The notes under the pieces were generated by a model that had not been told where the DNA came from, did not search any database, and saw only the letters and a list, made by a program, of their open reading frames with translations. A stretch of 64,000 nt of DNA from contig JASJZH010000005.1 in NCBI GenBank assembly GCA_037178975.1, positions 9,944,501-10,008,500 of the forward strand, read 5' to 3'. The position numbers and the translations under genes were made by a program. Shown in pieces: positions 53,380 through 64,000 of the stretch. The DNA comes from Oscheius tipulae (Eukaryota > Nematoda > Chromadorea > Rhabditida > Rhabditidae). How positions within the stretch are numbered: the stretch's first letter is position 1; the number at the start of each line of letters is the position of its first letter.

Positions 53380-54828
53380 ACAACAGGGGGTCCTTTCTGA
53401 CCGAAAGGGGGTTACGAAAAAAGTTTGGACCGACTAGCTCTAGTGCATGCTTGCATGTCAGAGAGACCAGTTGGCCAGTGTTGTCAACCCATGTCGCGGC
53501 AGACTGCAGTTGTCTACTGCACTCCAGGCGCTCTGTTAAATAGACAAAAAAAACGAACAAACCTGAGCTCTGAGAGATGCAGCATCGTCCGTGATCGAGG
53601 CGACGGTCTCTCGGGCAATGAAAGCCAGAACAAAGTCACCGTAACGTCCGAGCGGAGGGCTTCCGAGCCAGGTGATGAAAGGATCCTTGACTCGTCGGGC
53701 GCCCTTCTTTGAACTGTTGCAGAAATTCGCCTTCCGGGCATCCGTGAACCGCTCGTACTGCTGACCTCCAATCTCGTTCACACGGTTGGCCATACGCTTT
53801 TGTCGCTGGTCGAAATAGGGGTCGGGGAGCTATAAAACGAGGGTATTTTTGGGAGGAAAAGGGGCTCACTTCGAGAGTGTCGACCGTGATGTCAAGGTCC
53901 CAGGTTTTGATGGCGTTCATCATCGAGAAATAAGCTCCTTCCATTCTAGAAAGAGCGAAAGTAAGAATGAAGCCTGAAGAAATACCTACTTCTTATTCTT
54001 AGCTGAGTTCACTTCGTCTTCGGCCTCTCTCGTGACTTCGGCGATTCTTTGGGCGGCCTGAAGATGTTTTTTGATGAAAAGAGAAAGGAAAATTACCTGA
54101 GCATATCTGAGAAGTCTTGAAATGAAGTCGAGGTTATGTCTCATCACGTAGATTAGATCTTTCAGCCGGATTTCGGGAGACCTGGAAGCTGGTTGGGCTC
54201 TATTTCGCCTTGCTAAGACGAACGAAGTTTGCTATGACAACGTCGATTGGCTAGGACGAGTTTAATTTACTAAGAAGAATCTAAAACTTGCTTTGACGAA
54301 TGTTCCTCTTTCCTTTTACTGAAACACATAGCTAGAATATAGGATGATGGGGTAACAATCTAGCTCAAAAGGGTAGACATGGATGCATAATATTTCGTCC
54401 TAGCAAGGTGAAGTGGTATCTATTTCACTTTGTACTGATAGGCAAAACGGCAGATAGGCCCTATACCGTTCCGTTGCACAATATTTGTCCAACTATTTGC
54501 AAGGCGGAGTCTTTCAACTGTTCCATCAAAGCGAAAACTTTGTCCTAGCAAAACGGTTTCATCCTAGCAAGATGAAGCAATTGCTGGTTGTTTTTCCTCC
54601 CGAAGCGTCATCTTGACAAAAAAATGCTCACTTGTCTTTCAGGGCGACTTCATAAGCCTCGTTAGCGACCTGGACTACCTGATGCTTCACCAGATCGAGG
54701 ACGAAGTTCTCGCAACACTCCAGAGGCTGCTCGGCGTCGCCGTAGACGAACATCATGCTCCGAATCGTCGACAAGATGGTCGGCACTTCTTGTTGCGAAG
54801 CAATGAGCTTTTTCTCCATCTTATCCAT
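52899..54828 (-). CDS. SUPT3H: SPT3 / SUPT3H, SAGA histone-acetyltransferase complex subunit
   Basis: Nuclear transcription co-activator subunit; SPT3 carries an intramolecular histone-fold pair and helps SAGA handle TBP. Six exons on the minus strand: 54632-54828, 54097-54181, 53990-54057, 53870-53945, 53563-53829, 52899-53024. The first histone fold reads TILSTIRSMMFVYGDAEQPL and continues to KDLIYVMRHNLDFISRLLRY, with the (I/L)xSMM-YxxGD pattern shared by SPT3 and TAF13. The later part (QQYERFTDARKANFCNSSKK, DPFITWLG, FVLAFIARETVASITDDA) matches the second half of SUPT3H and excludes TAF13, which is too short. ATG directly follows TTCAG, so trans-splicing is likely. DDX47 ends only 163 bp upstream on the same strand. 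Intron 1 carries 19-bp-phased repeats. Confidence 0.85.
53049..53077. repeat. Short perfect hairpin
   Basis: ATTCTTTGAAA and TTTCAAAGAAT are perfect 11-bp inverted arms around a 7-base loop. It lies in the overlap of the two antisense introns, about 30 bp before exon 3 of the Gly-rich gene and just downstream (minus-strand sense) of no exon edge. Function unknown. Confidence 0.75.
54205..54571. repeat. Inverted arrays of a 12-bp motif at 19-bp spacing
   Basis: Five degenerate copies of TTGCTAAGACGA start at 54210, 54229, 54248, 54267 and 54288, that is 19, 19, 19 and 21 bp apart. In opposite orientation, TTCGTCCTAGCAA ends at about 54406, and two more copies end at 54551 and 54570, again 19 bp apart. 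The whole array lies in SPT3 intron 1. Confidence 0.75.
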
Positions 54829-54990
54829 CTGAACGAGAATGTAAAGGGCACGAAAAACACTGAAAAGGCAAACGACGCTTGCAAGCAACGTGAAGTCTAT
54901 ATTTAGACGAAAAAGATAGATTTTTCATGTAACCAATAACAACTGAGGTCAAGAGCAAAACGTAACAAAAAAACAACGAGAACAGTGAGA

Positions 54991-56827
54991 TTATCGTCCT
55001 TTCCGGATCTGAATTTTCCCTCCTCCTTTCTTCTGGTCGTTCTTCTTCAGGCGCTTGTTGAATCCCATGCTGGCTTCTTCCGTATCGTCATCATTTCCAC
55101 GCCGCTTGCCGCCCTTTTTGCGGTCATTCATCTCCTTGATTTCCTGCTTGGCGGCCTCCGAGGCCTCTTGAGTACGTTGAACGAGTAGCATGGCCTCGTT
55201 TTCGATACAGGGATACTCCACGAGCTTTTTGCCTGGAAATGTTGGATTGGAATCGTTTGAAAGGGCAGCTTACCGATGTGCGATTCGATTTTCTGATACT
55301 GTTCGACGTCGTACTGAGTGACGAAGGTGATTGCCAGTCCTGCTCTGCCAGCACGAGCCGTACGACCGACCTGGAATAGCCATGTTTATATGAATGAACA
55401 ATAAAAAATGACTTACCCTGTGAACGTAGTCCTTGGAAGCATTGGGAACATCGTAATTGATGACCACGTCGACATGGGGAATGTCCAGACCTCTGGAGGC
55501 GACGTCAGTGCAGACGAGAATGTTCCTGGCCCTACTCTTGAACTTGTTCAACGATCCGAGACGCTTCTCCTGTCCCATCTGCCCGTGAAGAGGGACAGCC
55601 TGCATGCCTAGCTGTCTCAGCATGACGGCAATCTGCATGGCGCCGCCGCAAGTAGCGCAGAAGATGATCGAGGTGTTTCCGGCCAACTCGTTGAGAATGT
55701 AGACGAGGTAGGCTTCCTTGAACTTGTGCGGAATGAAGATGTAGTTCTGCTTGAGCTTGTCGACCGTCTTGTAGCGGGTATTGACCTCGACACGTACGGG
55801 ATCTCTCAGAGAAGCTCGTTCCAATTTGGCTACCTATATTGCCGCGTTTTTGAAAAAAGAGGCAAGTATCGTACCTTCTTAGTCATTGTGGCGGAGAAAA
55901 GGAACGTCCGACGCTCTTTCGGTATCACTTTGATGATTTTGTCCAGCTCGACCTCGAAATCCATGTTTAGAATGCGGTCGGCCTCGTCCATGACCAGAAA
56001 CTTCAGGGCGCGCAGATTGAAGCCTTTGGTGTTCTCCAGGTGATCGACGAGACGGCCGGGGGTGGCTAGAAACGTCTTTTTTGTGGCAAAGTGTCTAGAA
56101 AAATTGGTTACCGACAATAATATGCGGCCTCTTGGCCAGAGCGATGGCCTGTGTAACCATGTCGACTCCTCCGACAATTACAGCTGGAAACTAGACGTGT
56201 AACTGTGTTAGAAAGAGACAAACCGACTAGAAGACCGATTCCCGAGCCGAGAGCTTCAAATTGTTGTGCGATTTGGAAGGCCAGCTCGCGTGTTGGCGTC
56301 ATAACGAGGGCGAAGAGCTTCTGCGGATTGTCGAGCAAAGCCTGGAGAATGGGCAAGGCGAAAGCTCCCGTCTTTCCCGATCTAAAAAGTGTTCACGTTG
56401 AAAGCTGCGATTTTTTTCTTAAAGTAATCCAAAAAAAGCGGCAAGAAATGAAGAACATACCCTGTTTCAGCGAGTCCAATGACATCTCGTCCGTTCAAAG
56501 CAGCCGGAATGGCTTTGCACTGGATTTTTGAAGGCGTTTTCCAGCTTAACCGATCACAAGCTTCTACCAGAGGGTCGCAGACTCCCTAAAAACGAAAGTG
56601 GATTGAAAAAGTAAGTAACTGACAAGTTCTTTGAAAGTTTTTGGATCTTCAGCTTCCTCTTCTTCTTGTATCGAATTGACAGCATCATTTTCAGCTTCCC
56701 AGTCATCTAAAAACCACCCTTGCAATTATAAAAAGAACGTACCTTTTACGGCAGTTTTGGCCAATTTCTTCTTGCGGAGATTGTCGTTTAGCTGCTCCTC
56801 GCCGTCCGACGATGACGAATCCGACAT
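54991..56827 (-). CDS. DDX47: DEAD-box RNA helicase DDX47/RRP3
   Basis: Nucleolar ATP-dependent helicase for pre-rRNA processing and 40S subunit assembly. Start [20 protein letters not shown], then the Q-motif region ([29 protein letters not shown]), motif [14 protein letters not shown], motif Ia [10 protein letters not shown], motif Ib [10 protein letters not shown], motif [12 protein letters not shown], motif [12 protein letters not shown], motif [11 protein letters not shown], motif [17 protein letters not shown] and motif [13 protein letters not shown]. All are intact. The basic tail ([25 protein letters not shown]) is typical of nucleolar helicases. The motif set with a short acidic N-terminus fits DDX47 rather than DDX49 or DDX27. 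SPT3 follows 163 bp downstream on the same strand. Confidence 0.95.
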
Positions 56828-57538
56828 TTTTGAGCTCTGGTAATAGGAAAACTAGTGAGAAACAGATGAAAAGAGCGAAAGAAACGTTGGAGAAGTAGTG
56901 TTACAGTATCTTTCGTTGATTTTTAGGGTGTTCTTCTCGGAACCGTAATCGCGCGGGAAGCCAGCTTTTTCGATATTTTTAAAGTTTTTTTTTTAGTCTT
57001 CATCTCTCTCTGCAGTTTTCCTTTTTTTCTTGTTTTGAGCCGCGAAAAAAAGTACTTCAAAACTTGCCAGATTGCATAGCAAATGTTTTTTTTTCAAAAT
57101 AAGAGTCCGGCAAAAGGTCTTCATGAAGAATAATACACCTATTCCATTTTTAAAAGAAGTTTACCAGATGTACCTCTTTTGTTACTCATAAACGTTTTGT
57201 ACCTAGTTGAAAAACACCTGAATTGATAAAGATGATGTAAATAACTTGGAGATGAAGGAAATTAAGAGCACGGAATATTTTCTCCGTTGATTTGAGACAT
57301 TTTACGAATAATTTCCGACTACGCCGTGCCCGTCGTTTACGCAGCTCATCTGGTTGTGCCAGTTTTGCTGACTTTGTTTTGTCATGCTCCAGAGCGTTGC
57401 TTTCCACCAATCTACAGCTGTCATTCATGCTAAATTATTCCAGTCATGCTTTTTTGTGACGAAATCACTTTATAGCCACACTTTATTCAGTTTCTCTTGC
57501 TCTTAGTCTCTTTTTCATTCCCTCTCTGACAGTTTTAG
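56828..57538. other. Divergent intergenic region
   Basis: About 700 bp between the start of DDX47 (-) and PSMB1 (+), presumably with both promoters. Poly-T runs around 56,985 and 57,090. No coding sequence recognised. It ends in GTTTTAG immediately before the PSMB1 ATG. Confidence 0.5.
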
Positions 57539-58814
57539 ATGTCGGCCTCCTTCGGAATTCCCTATGATCCTAAGACGAACCCTCTGGCGGCGATGAAGGC
57601 CTTTAAACACGCCATGGCCGACGCAGAAGCCAATCCGGACTGGAAGACGGCTCGTCACATCGAGCGCCATGGATGGAACCCTTATTCCATGGAAGGAGGG
57701 TCAGTTTTTGTGCTTTTCTCTACACTTAGTGTTGTAAAGGATCTTGGTTCGATTGAGCTTGTGCTTTCTTCAAGTTCGGCCGTTTTTTGCCTGTATGACA
57801 ACGTGATTGTGTGTCGGTGCCTCCACGCAAATCCCGATAACATGAAACTAATAACCGCCTGCTTTCAGATCGACATGTGCTCTTTCGGGAGACAACTTCG
57901 TTGTCGTGGCCAGTGATACGCGTATGACTCAATTCGACGTCAACATTTTGTGCAGAAACGCCGAGAAGATTCACGTTCTGTAAGGTTTTGCCTTGTATTT
58001 TTCACAATGCTTATTCAGTAATGACTCGATAATTCTGGCGACTTCCGGCTTCTATGGAGATGTTCTTCAGCTCAAGCGAGTCCTCCAGGTTCGATTTCAT
58101 CATGTTCGTCTTAAAAGTTTCCAAATTCAGAGCCGTCTCCACAAGTATCGCTTCGACTACCGCAGCGACATGACCGTCGACCTTGGAGCTGAGCTCCTGT
58201 CCAGAAACCTCTACTATAAACGCTTCTTCCCCTACTACACCGGAGCCATTCTGGCCGGAATCGACGAAAATGGCAAGGGCGCCGTCTTCAGCTACGATCC
58301 GATCGGCTGTCTTGAAAGAGTTCCCTATCAATCCGGAGGAGCCGCCGAGCCTATGATGACACCCTTTCTCGATTGTCAGGTGAGCTCCAGTTCTTGTCTA
58401 CGGCCTGCAATTCACATCTATCTGCTTTGCATTTGTCTTTGCATGTCTTCACCACCCCGTTTGCATGTTTTTGACTTTTTTGCCTAAGGCGGTACATAGC
58501 GATTTGTCTGAATCGCGATTGCTCCTTGTCTGGAGCCCTGGAAAAAGGGATAGATTGATGTATAGCAAAGTTTCACACCTCTGACAGTCTTGTTTCCATT
58601 TTTTTCAACATTGCCTTTTCAGGTCGGTCACGTGACGTTGTCCGAGACTGGAGAGAAACCGCCGTTGACGATCGAGCGTGCCATCTCCCTCATCAAGGAT
58701 GCCTTCCGTTCGGCAGCCGAGAGAGAAATCTCGACCGGAGACTCGATTCATCTGGTGATCGCCGAGGCTGGCAAGACTATTCGCCAGGAGAAGATCAAGC
58801 TCCGCGAGGATTAG
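57539..58814 (+). CDS. pbs-6: Proteasome subunit beta type-1 (beta-6)
   Basis: Non-catalytic beta subunit of the 20S proteasome core. N-terminal extension MSASFGIPYDPKTNPLAAMK, then GGSTCALSGDNFVVVASDTR, ILATSGFYGDVLQLKRVLQ, LSRNLYYKRFFPYYTGAIL, GIDENGKGAVFSYDPIGC and a C-terminus with AISLIKDAFRSAAEREISTG. The RxFFPYY and GKGAVxSxDPxG motifs mark PSMB1. The residue after the conserved GG is Ser, not the catalytic Thr found in beta-1, beta-2 and beta-5. Exons join in phase, with an enlarged intron at about 58,380-58,621. The ATG follows GTTTTAG with no gap, strongly suggesting a trans-spliced leader. SUCO begins 206 bp after the stop. Confidence 0.96.
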
Positions 58815-59020
58815 ACCCCACTCCTCCCCTCCCCGTATTTATACGTCCCCGTGTTGGTTATTGTCACTGGTCTCCACCTATCTTCAGTAAATTTTTTAAC
58901 CGTGCACATGCTGGGATTTTCGAGCAAGCCGTTCATTGCCGGCTGAATATTTTGCGGGAAACAATGATGAAATAGTAAAATTGTCGTTTAGGGAATGATA
59001 TTGAGTTCGGAGACGCAAAA

Positions 59021-62000
59021 ATGACGACACTAAACGCGCTTCTTCTCCAGCTATTAGTGTTATTGTAAGTTCTCTTTCTTTTCTCCTTTGTAAAGCTCCC
59101 GCACTCTTCTAACAATAGTAATATGTCCGTTTTGGCTTCCTTTAAGCACTGGCAGCCTTTTGCAGCGCAAAATCATTTCTTTCTTAGTTTTTAACGAGTC
59201 TAACCCTGACTAGACTTTTGTAATATGCTTGCAACTTTGATCTGCTCAGTAAAACGCTTGCCGTTGCTTGTTTTTCCACTCTCTCTCTCTCTCTCTTTGG
59301 CAAATCGAGGCTAAAATTTTGTTTGCAGCGGCGCCGAGTCCAACAACGTGACCACAGTTCCCGAATTCAGCCCGTACTACGGCGGCTTCACACATAGAAG
59401 GACCTTCCCCGAAAATTTTATGTAAGTTTTGATCATTTTTTGACACTTGCAAACGAAACTCCGGGGTCATGGTGCCGTAACATTACATCAGTTTTGCTGC
59501 CCTCGAGGTTCAACAAAAAATTGGTTGATGACTGACGAATCGCTCGTCCGAGTTCATGCGCTCTTCCCCCACTAAGAGAACCACTCACCAGAGCTTTTCA
59601 AGGCTAGCAATTACGAAAAAGAAAAACCTTCCCCCATTTGAAAAAAAAAAATTCCAGTTGAAAGATTATCAGCTGCTTGTGCCCTCGACCCCGCACAAGC
59701 GTGTTGATCTAGTCGGCAGGAGGGCATGTGTTGATTGAAAGTAGGCGGAGCCTGACGACATCTGGTTCGTCGGCGCGTCTGAACACCTCTAGCTACTTTA
59801 CCAAAAAGTCTCTCCCTCCCCTTGTCCACTTTCCGGATCTAGAAAGACGCCGCCAGACCACTCTTGCTGTGAAGAGAGATCATATCGCCTTAGGGGGCGA
59901 GAGCCTATGCTGAACAATGACGCCATGGCTGACAGTTTCATTCAATACTGCTGCATTCAGCCATTTCTGCTAGTATTTCTCATTGTTTGCTGTTTTTTTA
60001 GGTGAGAATTTTTTAAAAAAATTATTGCTGAAAACCTTCGTTTCAAAAGATTCATTCTCTCGTGTCTGTTTTCGAAGAAATCTGGGTACATTTCAGTCTA
60101 GACAGATCCTAATAAACCCAAATATTGTAAATAGTTTTTTGGGCCTTGTTTTGACCGTTCCAATGAGCTCATAAACCGTGTTTAGTATTTTTTTCCTTGT
60201 AACCCCAGGCTCTCACATGACGCCACAAAGCTTTCCAATCACGCTGCCACTGATAACTGTCTCGAGGAGGAGGAGGAAATGATAGGTTTCAGTATGCTGT
60301 TTTCACTATACAATGTGTTACTACTCGGAGAGATCAGGAAGACAATTCTGTGAAGCAGTTTTTTAAGGGAATTGATCTTCGAAGCTGGTTGACGGCAATT
60401 TATTTCCTTTCACAGGTTATTAGTCAAAAGTATGACATTTTCCAGCTATAGAATCTCGATTGTTCCGTTATTAGAGGGTTAACCTTCCTAATTGCATACT
60501 TTTTCTAAGCCTCTGAGTCTACCCCCCTCCCTCCGCAGCAGACGTCTATTGTAGTCGTGCGATGAAGACCAGACCCTCTGTTTTCAGCAAAACGGGACCT
60601 ATGTGAAAAATCTTTCGCTCAAAATCAAAATTGTTTACCAGAATGACGGACAAAAAAACTTTGTGAGCTGTGAAGGGAAAATCATCAAACTCAAAACACA
60701 GCTGCGTTTATATCGCCTTATTATTTCTCTGGACTATTACTTGAGACGCCGTAAATCCTTCAGTGCAGTTTTAGCTACGTGGACCACAGTTCCAACCGGT
60801 TCCTGCTGTCCGAAATGTCCCCTTCCTTTCTGTTGCGCCGAGAGAGAGATATTTGCTACACGTGCCCAAAGAAAAACAATTGATGTTCCCGTTTTTGGGA
60901 GAGACGGAACGCAGTTTTGAAATTTTCCTTTGTTTGGTAATCCAGGTGTGCATACACCTGCGGATTAGGCAAATAACACGGGTCATAAATTTGCCGAAAA
61001 ATAAGCATATGAATCTGAACTTGCAAATGCTATGAATCATCGTGTTATTATTCAGAACTTCGTCGGCATGTCCGAATGAAGCAGCACCGGCCATTTTGCG
61101 CCCCAACGAGACGGAAAATCTCACGGAAAGTACCTCGGGTGGCCCAGAAAATCCGTCTACAGGGAACTGTACGAACAATCTGACAGATCCCAGTGCTATC
61201 ACGTATGTTTTCGTTGTTTATTTTCCCGTAAATGAAGAGTTTAGGAATCAGGTATCTTCAACGGACACTGCGCCACCACCCACGGAAGAGCCCACGAAGC
61301 AGCCAATCGCCACGTTCGACGAGTGGACGAAGGAAAAGTTGAAGCAGGAGCAGAGAAGGGTCGGTTTTTGAATGTTTCGATGTTATTGGTGATAATTTAT
61401 AAGCAGGGATCAACTGCGGCAGAGGAGGTTCGCGAAACGTGAGGCAACCCTTTTGTCAAACCCAACGGCTATGGAAGGGAGGTGGTCGCGCAAATCGTGT
61501 GTAACAGAAGAAGGAAACTTTTGTACGAGAAAGAGGCGCGGAGATTCGCGCAAAATTTTTAAACCTCAGGGATCCAGTTGATCACTGTTTGGGTGACCAA
61601 AACTTGCCTAATTTCCAAGAAGCAGCCCAAAAAAAACCTTATCAAATGTCTTCTTTCAGACTGTGCCTGCTGTAGCTACTGTAACACCCGTGGTCAGTTC
61701 GACAGCTCCGTCTCGAAATTACGCTTCGCGCGAATGTGGAGCAAAAATCCTGATCAACAACCCGGAGGCCGAGAATACCAAAGCTATATTAAACGACAAG
61801 GTGCAATTTTCCTCCTTGATTTTTGAAGAAGGGAAAAGTTCAGGAAAAGGACGAGTACATGCGCAATCCGTGTGTCAAAGCCGGTGAAAAGTTCATTATC
61901 CTCGAGCTCTGCGAGACCATCCAGCCTCAGCAGATCGTTTTCGGCAACTTTGAGCTCTTCTCCTCGGGACCCAAGGATTTTCGTGTTTTTGTCGCGGAAC

Positions 62001-64000
62001 GTTCCGGCTCGGATTGGCAGTCGTTGGGCAATTTCACGGCTGCCGACACGCGTCAGCTGCAAACATTCAACGTGGAAAGCAGACTTTACGCCAAGCTGCT
62101 CAAGATCGAGCTCGTCTCACATCACGGCAATGAGCATTACTGCACACTCTCGGTGCTCAAAGTGATGGGATCGTCGATGGTAGACGAGTACGAATACGAG
62201 GTTGGTTTTGGTAGTAGTGAAACAGGCGCCTCGGGTGAGAGTGAGCCGCGTGACTGCCTAGTTTTGTGGGCACAGGTACCGCCACTACTCTCTGGTTTTC
62301 ATAATAAGTTTGTAGACCAGAGTTATCGCTATTCAGAATCTTTTGTTCATCTGGTAACTCGCAAGGCGGTTCAAATTTACGTACGCTTCTAATGACTAGA
62401 AATCTAGTTACAGAAGTACCGGGACATGTTCTAAATTTGGTAATTGGCCTTGATGATCATTGTTTTTCCAGGCACGTCTTGCCAATCAGGCCGAAGTGCG
62501 GATTCCTGTCGCTGTCGTCGAAGAACCTCCTCCCGTCCAGATCAAGGCGCCCACTGTAGAAGTTACGACGGAAGCACCCAAGCTACCAACAGCTATTGAG
62601 CCACCTCCAATAGTAGAATCTGCTACAGCTGTAGCCATGCCGAAAAACGAACAGAAACCGATCGTTCAGGAGATAGTTGACCAGGTTGGATTTGGAATTT
62701 TGATACTTTCCAATGAGAGACTGGTTTAGGGTGGGAAGATTTTCAACAATCTCGTGAAGGTGGTGAAGAGCAAGCTGACTGGCAGTACGAAGAAGACGCA
62801 CAACTACAAGCCGTTCGACATGTCGCTTTGTAAAGTCTGTCCGCTGGATGCCTCATGTATTGTGCCGACTCATCTTTGTTGGGTCTTTGTCTGGAGACCG
62901 ACGCCGAGGAATTCAACGTGAGTCAATGAGTCTATTAATGCAGTACGAAATGTTCTAGTGACACGGTCGAAAACCTTTACTTCATTATAATCTTTCAGAA
63001 TTCCCATCGACTCACTTGATCTACCCTCCCGTCGTCTGTTCTCGGAAAAGCAGCGACGAAGACGTTTCGCCTTCCATCAGCGTCAAGCGTATGAGAGACG
63101 GGGTTCTGTTTTGTCATCGGACAGGCTGGAAGTAGTCGCCGAGACTCTTCCAGCCGTTGAAATCCGGATTGAAGAGCCGTCCGTCGTCACAACTCCGTCT
63201 CCCGTGCAACCAAATCCAAGTGAATCCCTTCCAGCAGCGTCTGTCAGTCATAAAGTAGGCACTTTTGCCATTGTTAGTATAGAATTTTTTTTTAGGAATC
63301 TGTTTTCATGAAGCTCAACAAAAGAATCGCTGCCCTGGAGCTGAACATGTCCCTCTCGTCCGAATACCTAAGCGAATTGAGTCGGCAATACGTGGCCCAG
63401 ACGGACGAGCACAAAAAGCACATGGAACAGGCAAGAAGGACGGCTCAAGAGGCTGCGGAAGGTGTCGAGACGAGGCTGAATAGGACCATCGCCGAGCGAC
63501 TAACCACGATGCGGAAAGAGATGGATGCGCTGTCTCAGTGGCTTCATGCCATGAGGATATCGGCATCGGAAATCGCCTACAGCCGGCAGTTTCCGGAGAA
63601 GGACAAGTGCCGGAACGAGGACAACACAGCAATGCGGCACTACGTGGCCAAAGACGACGGATGGAGGAATTCGTTGTGGACGGTTAGTTCATCTTCAAAA
63701 TATGTCTCAATACGCAAAAAAGTTGGAAATTTTGTCAATATTTGATACTCGAAAATACCATTATTTATTATTCTTTTAAGCAGACAAGGTGTTTATTGCC
63801 GTCCCTACAAGCGCAGATTTAAACATCAAGTTTTCTAGACAGACGAAGTTCTTCTGTACGTCGTCGCCAGTCAAGGCCTCTCAATCCTCGTCTTCACATC
63901 CATCGTACTCTATACCTGTCGACGGCGAAATCCGGATTCAGACACAGCCGAATTGGAGAGGCTAATTCAGCTCAAGATTGAGAAATCACTTGAAGCTAGA
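59021..64000 (+). CDS. SUCO: SUN-domain protein of the SUCO/SLP1 type (3' end cut by the window)
   Basis: ER/nuclear-envelope membrane glycoprotein with a SLP1-type SUN domain; the yeast relative Slp1 works with Emp65 in ER protein quality control. Signal peptide [15 protein letters not shown], then an N-glycosylated Thr/Pro-rich lumenal region (NETENLT, NCTNNLT). The SUN domain runs from [20 protein letters not shown] through [17 protein letters not shown] and [20 protein letters not shown] to [21 protein letters not shown] Pro/Val-rich linker and a coiled coil ([20 protein letters not shown]) precede the membrane segment [20 protein letters not shown] and a basic cytoplasmic start CRRRN. 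The coding region is open at the window end. The first large intron (59.42-61.05 kb) contains no recognisable gene. Confidence 0.87.

Overview
This is a nuclear window from a nematode that I cannot place to species. The evidence is an flp-18-type FMRFamide-like peptide gene with about ten PGVLRFG copies, a cluster of five nematode-type (Str-superfamily-like) chemoreceptors, introns of about 40-100 bp ending in TTTTAG or TTTCAG, and start codons sitting directly behind such 3' splice sites, which suggests spliced-leader trans-splicing. The introns and spacers carry tRNA-derived SINEs, foldback elements, a mariner relic, two LINE tails and imperfect GAGACA/TCTGTC tracts.

Layout. 0.2-2.2 kb: sulfite oxidase (+). 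3.2-4.8 kb: DUSP12/YVH1 phosphatase (+). 5.7-7.6 kb: DDI1 aspartyl protease (+). 8.8-11.5 kb: ADP/ATP carrier (+) with a mariner relic in one intron. 11.6-14.0 kb: nicotinic receptor alpha-type subunit (-). 15.6-16.9 kb: broken C-type lectin gene (-). 17.3-27.5 kb: five chemoreceptor genes, two on + then three on -, meeting tail to tail at a LINE fragment. 28.6-32.2 kb: M13/neprilysin metallopeptidase (+). 32.3-34.2 kb: flp-18 neuropeptide precursor (-). 34.2-40.3 kb: gene-poor. 40.3-47.4 kb: CNNM/ancient-conserved-domain membrane protein (+). 47.7-50.7 kb: RASEF/Rab45-type GTPase (-). 52.4-53.4 kb: a small secreted Gly/Tyr-rich protein gene (+) interleaved with the SPT3/SUPT3H gene (-, 52.9-54.8 kb). 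55.0-56.8 kb: DDX47/RRP3 helicase (-). 57.5-58.8 kb: proteasome beta-6 (PSMB1) (+). 59.0 kb to the window end: SUN-domain SUCO/SLP1-type protein (+), cut off by the edge.

Housekeeping genes lie at both ends; sensory, neuronal and secreted genes lie in the middle, where repeats and gene decay concentrate. DDX47-SPT3 (163 bp apart) and PSMB1-SUCO (206 bp apart) have operon-like spacing. Exon limits were read by hand from conserved protein sequence plus GT/AG signals; where I say approximate, treat the edge as uncertain by tens of bases.
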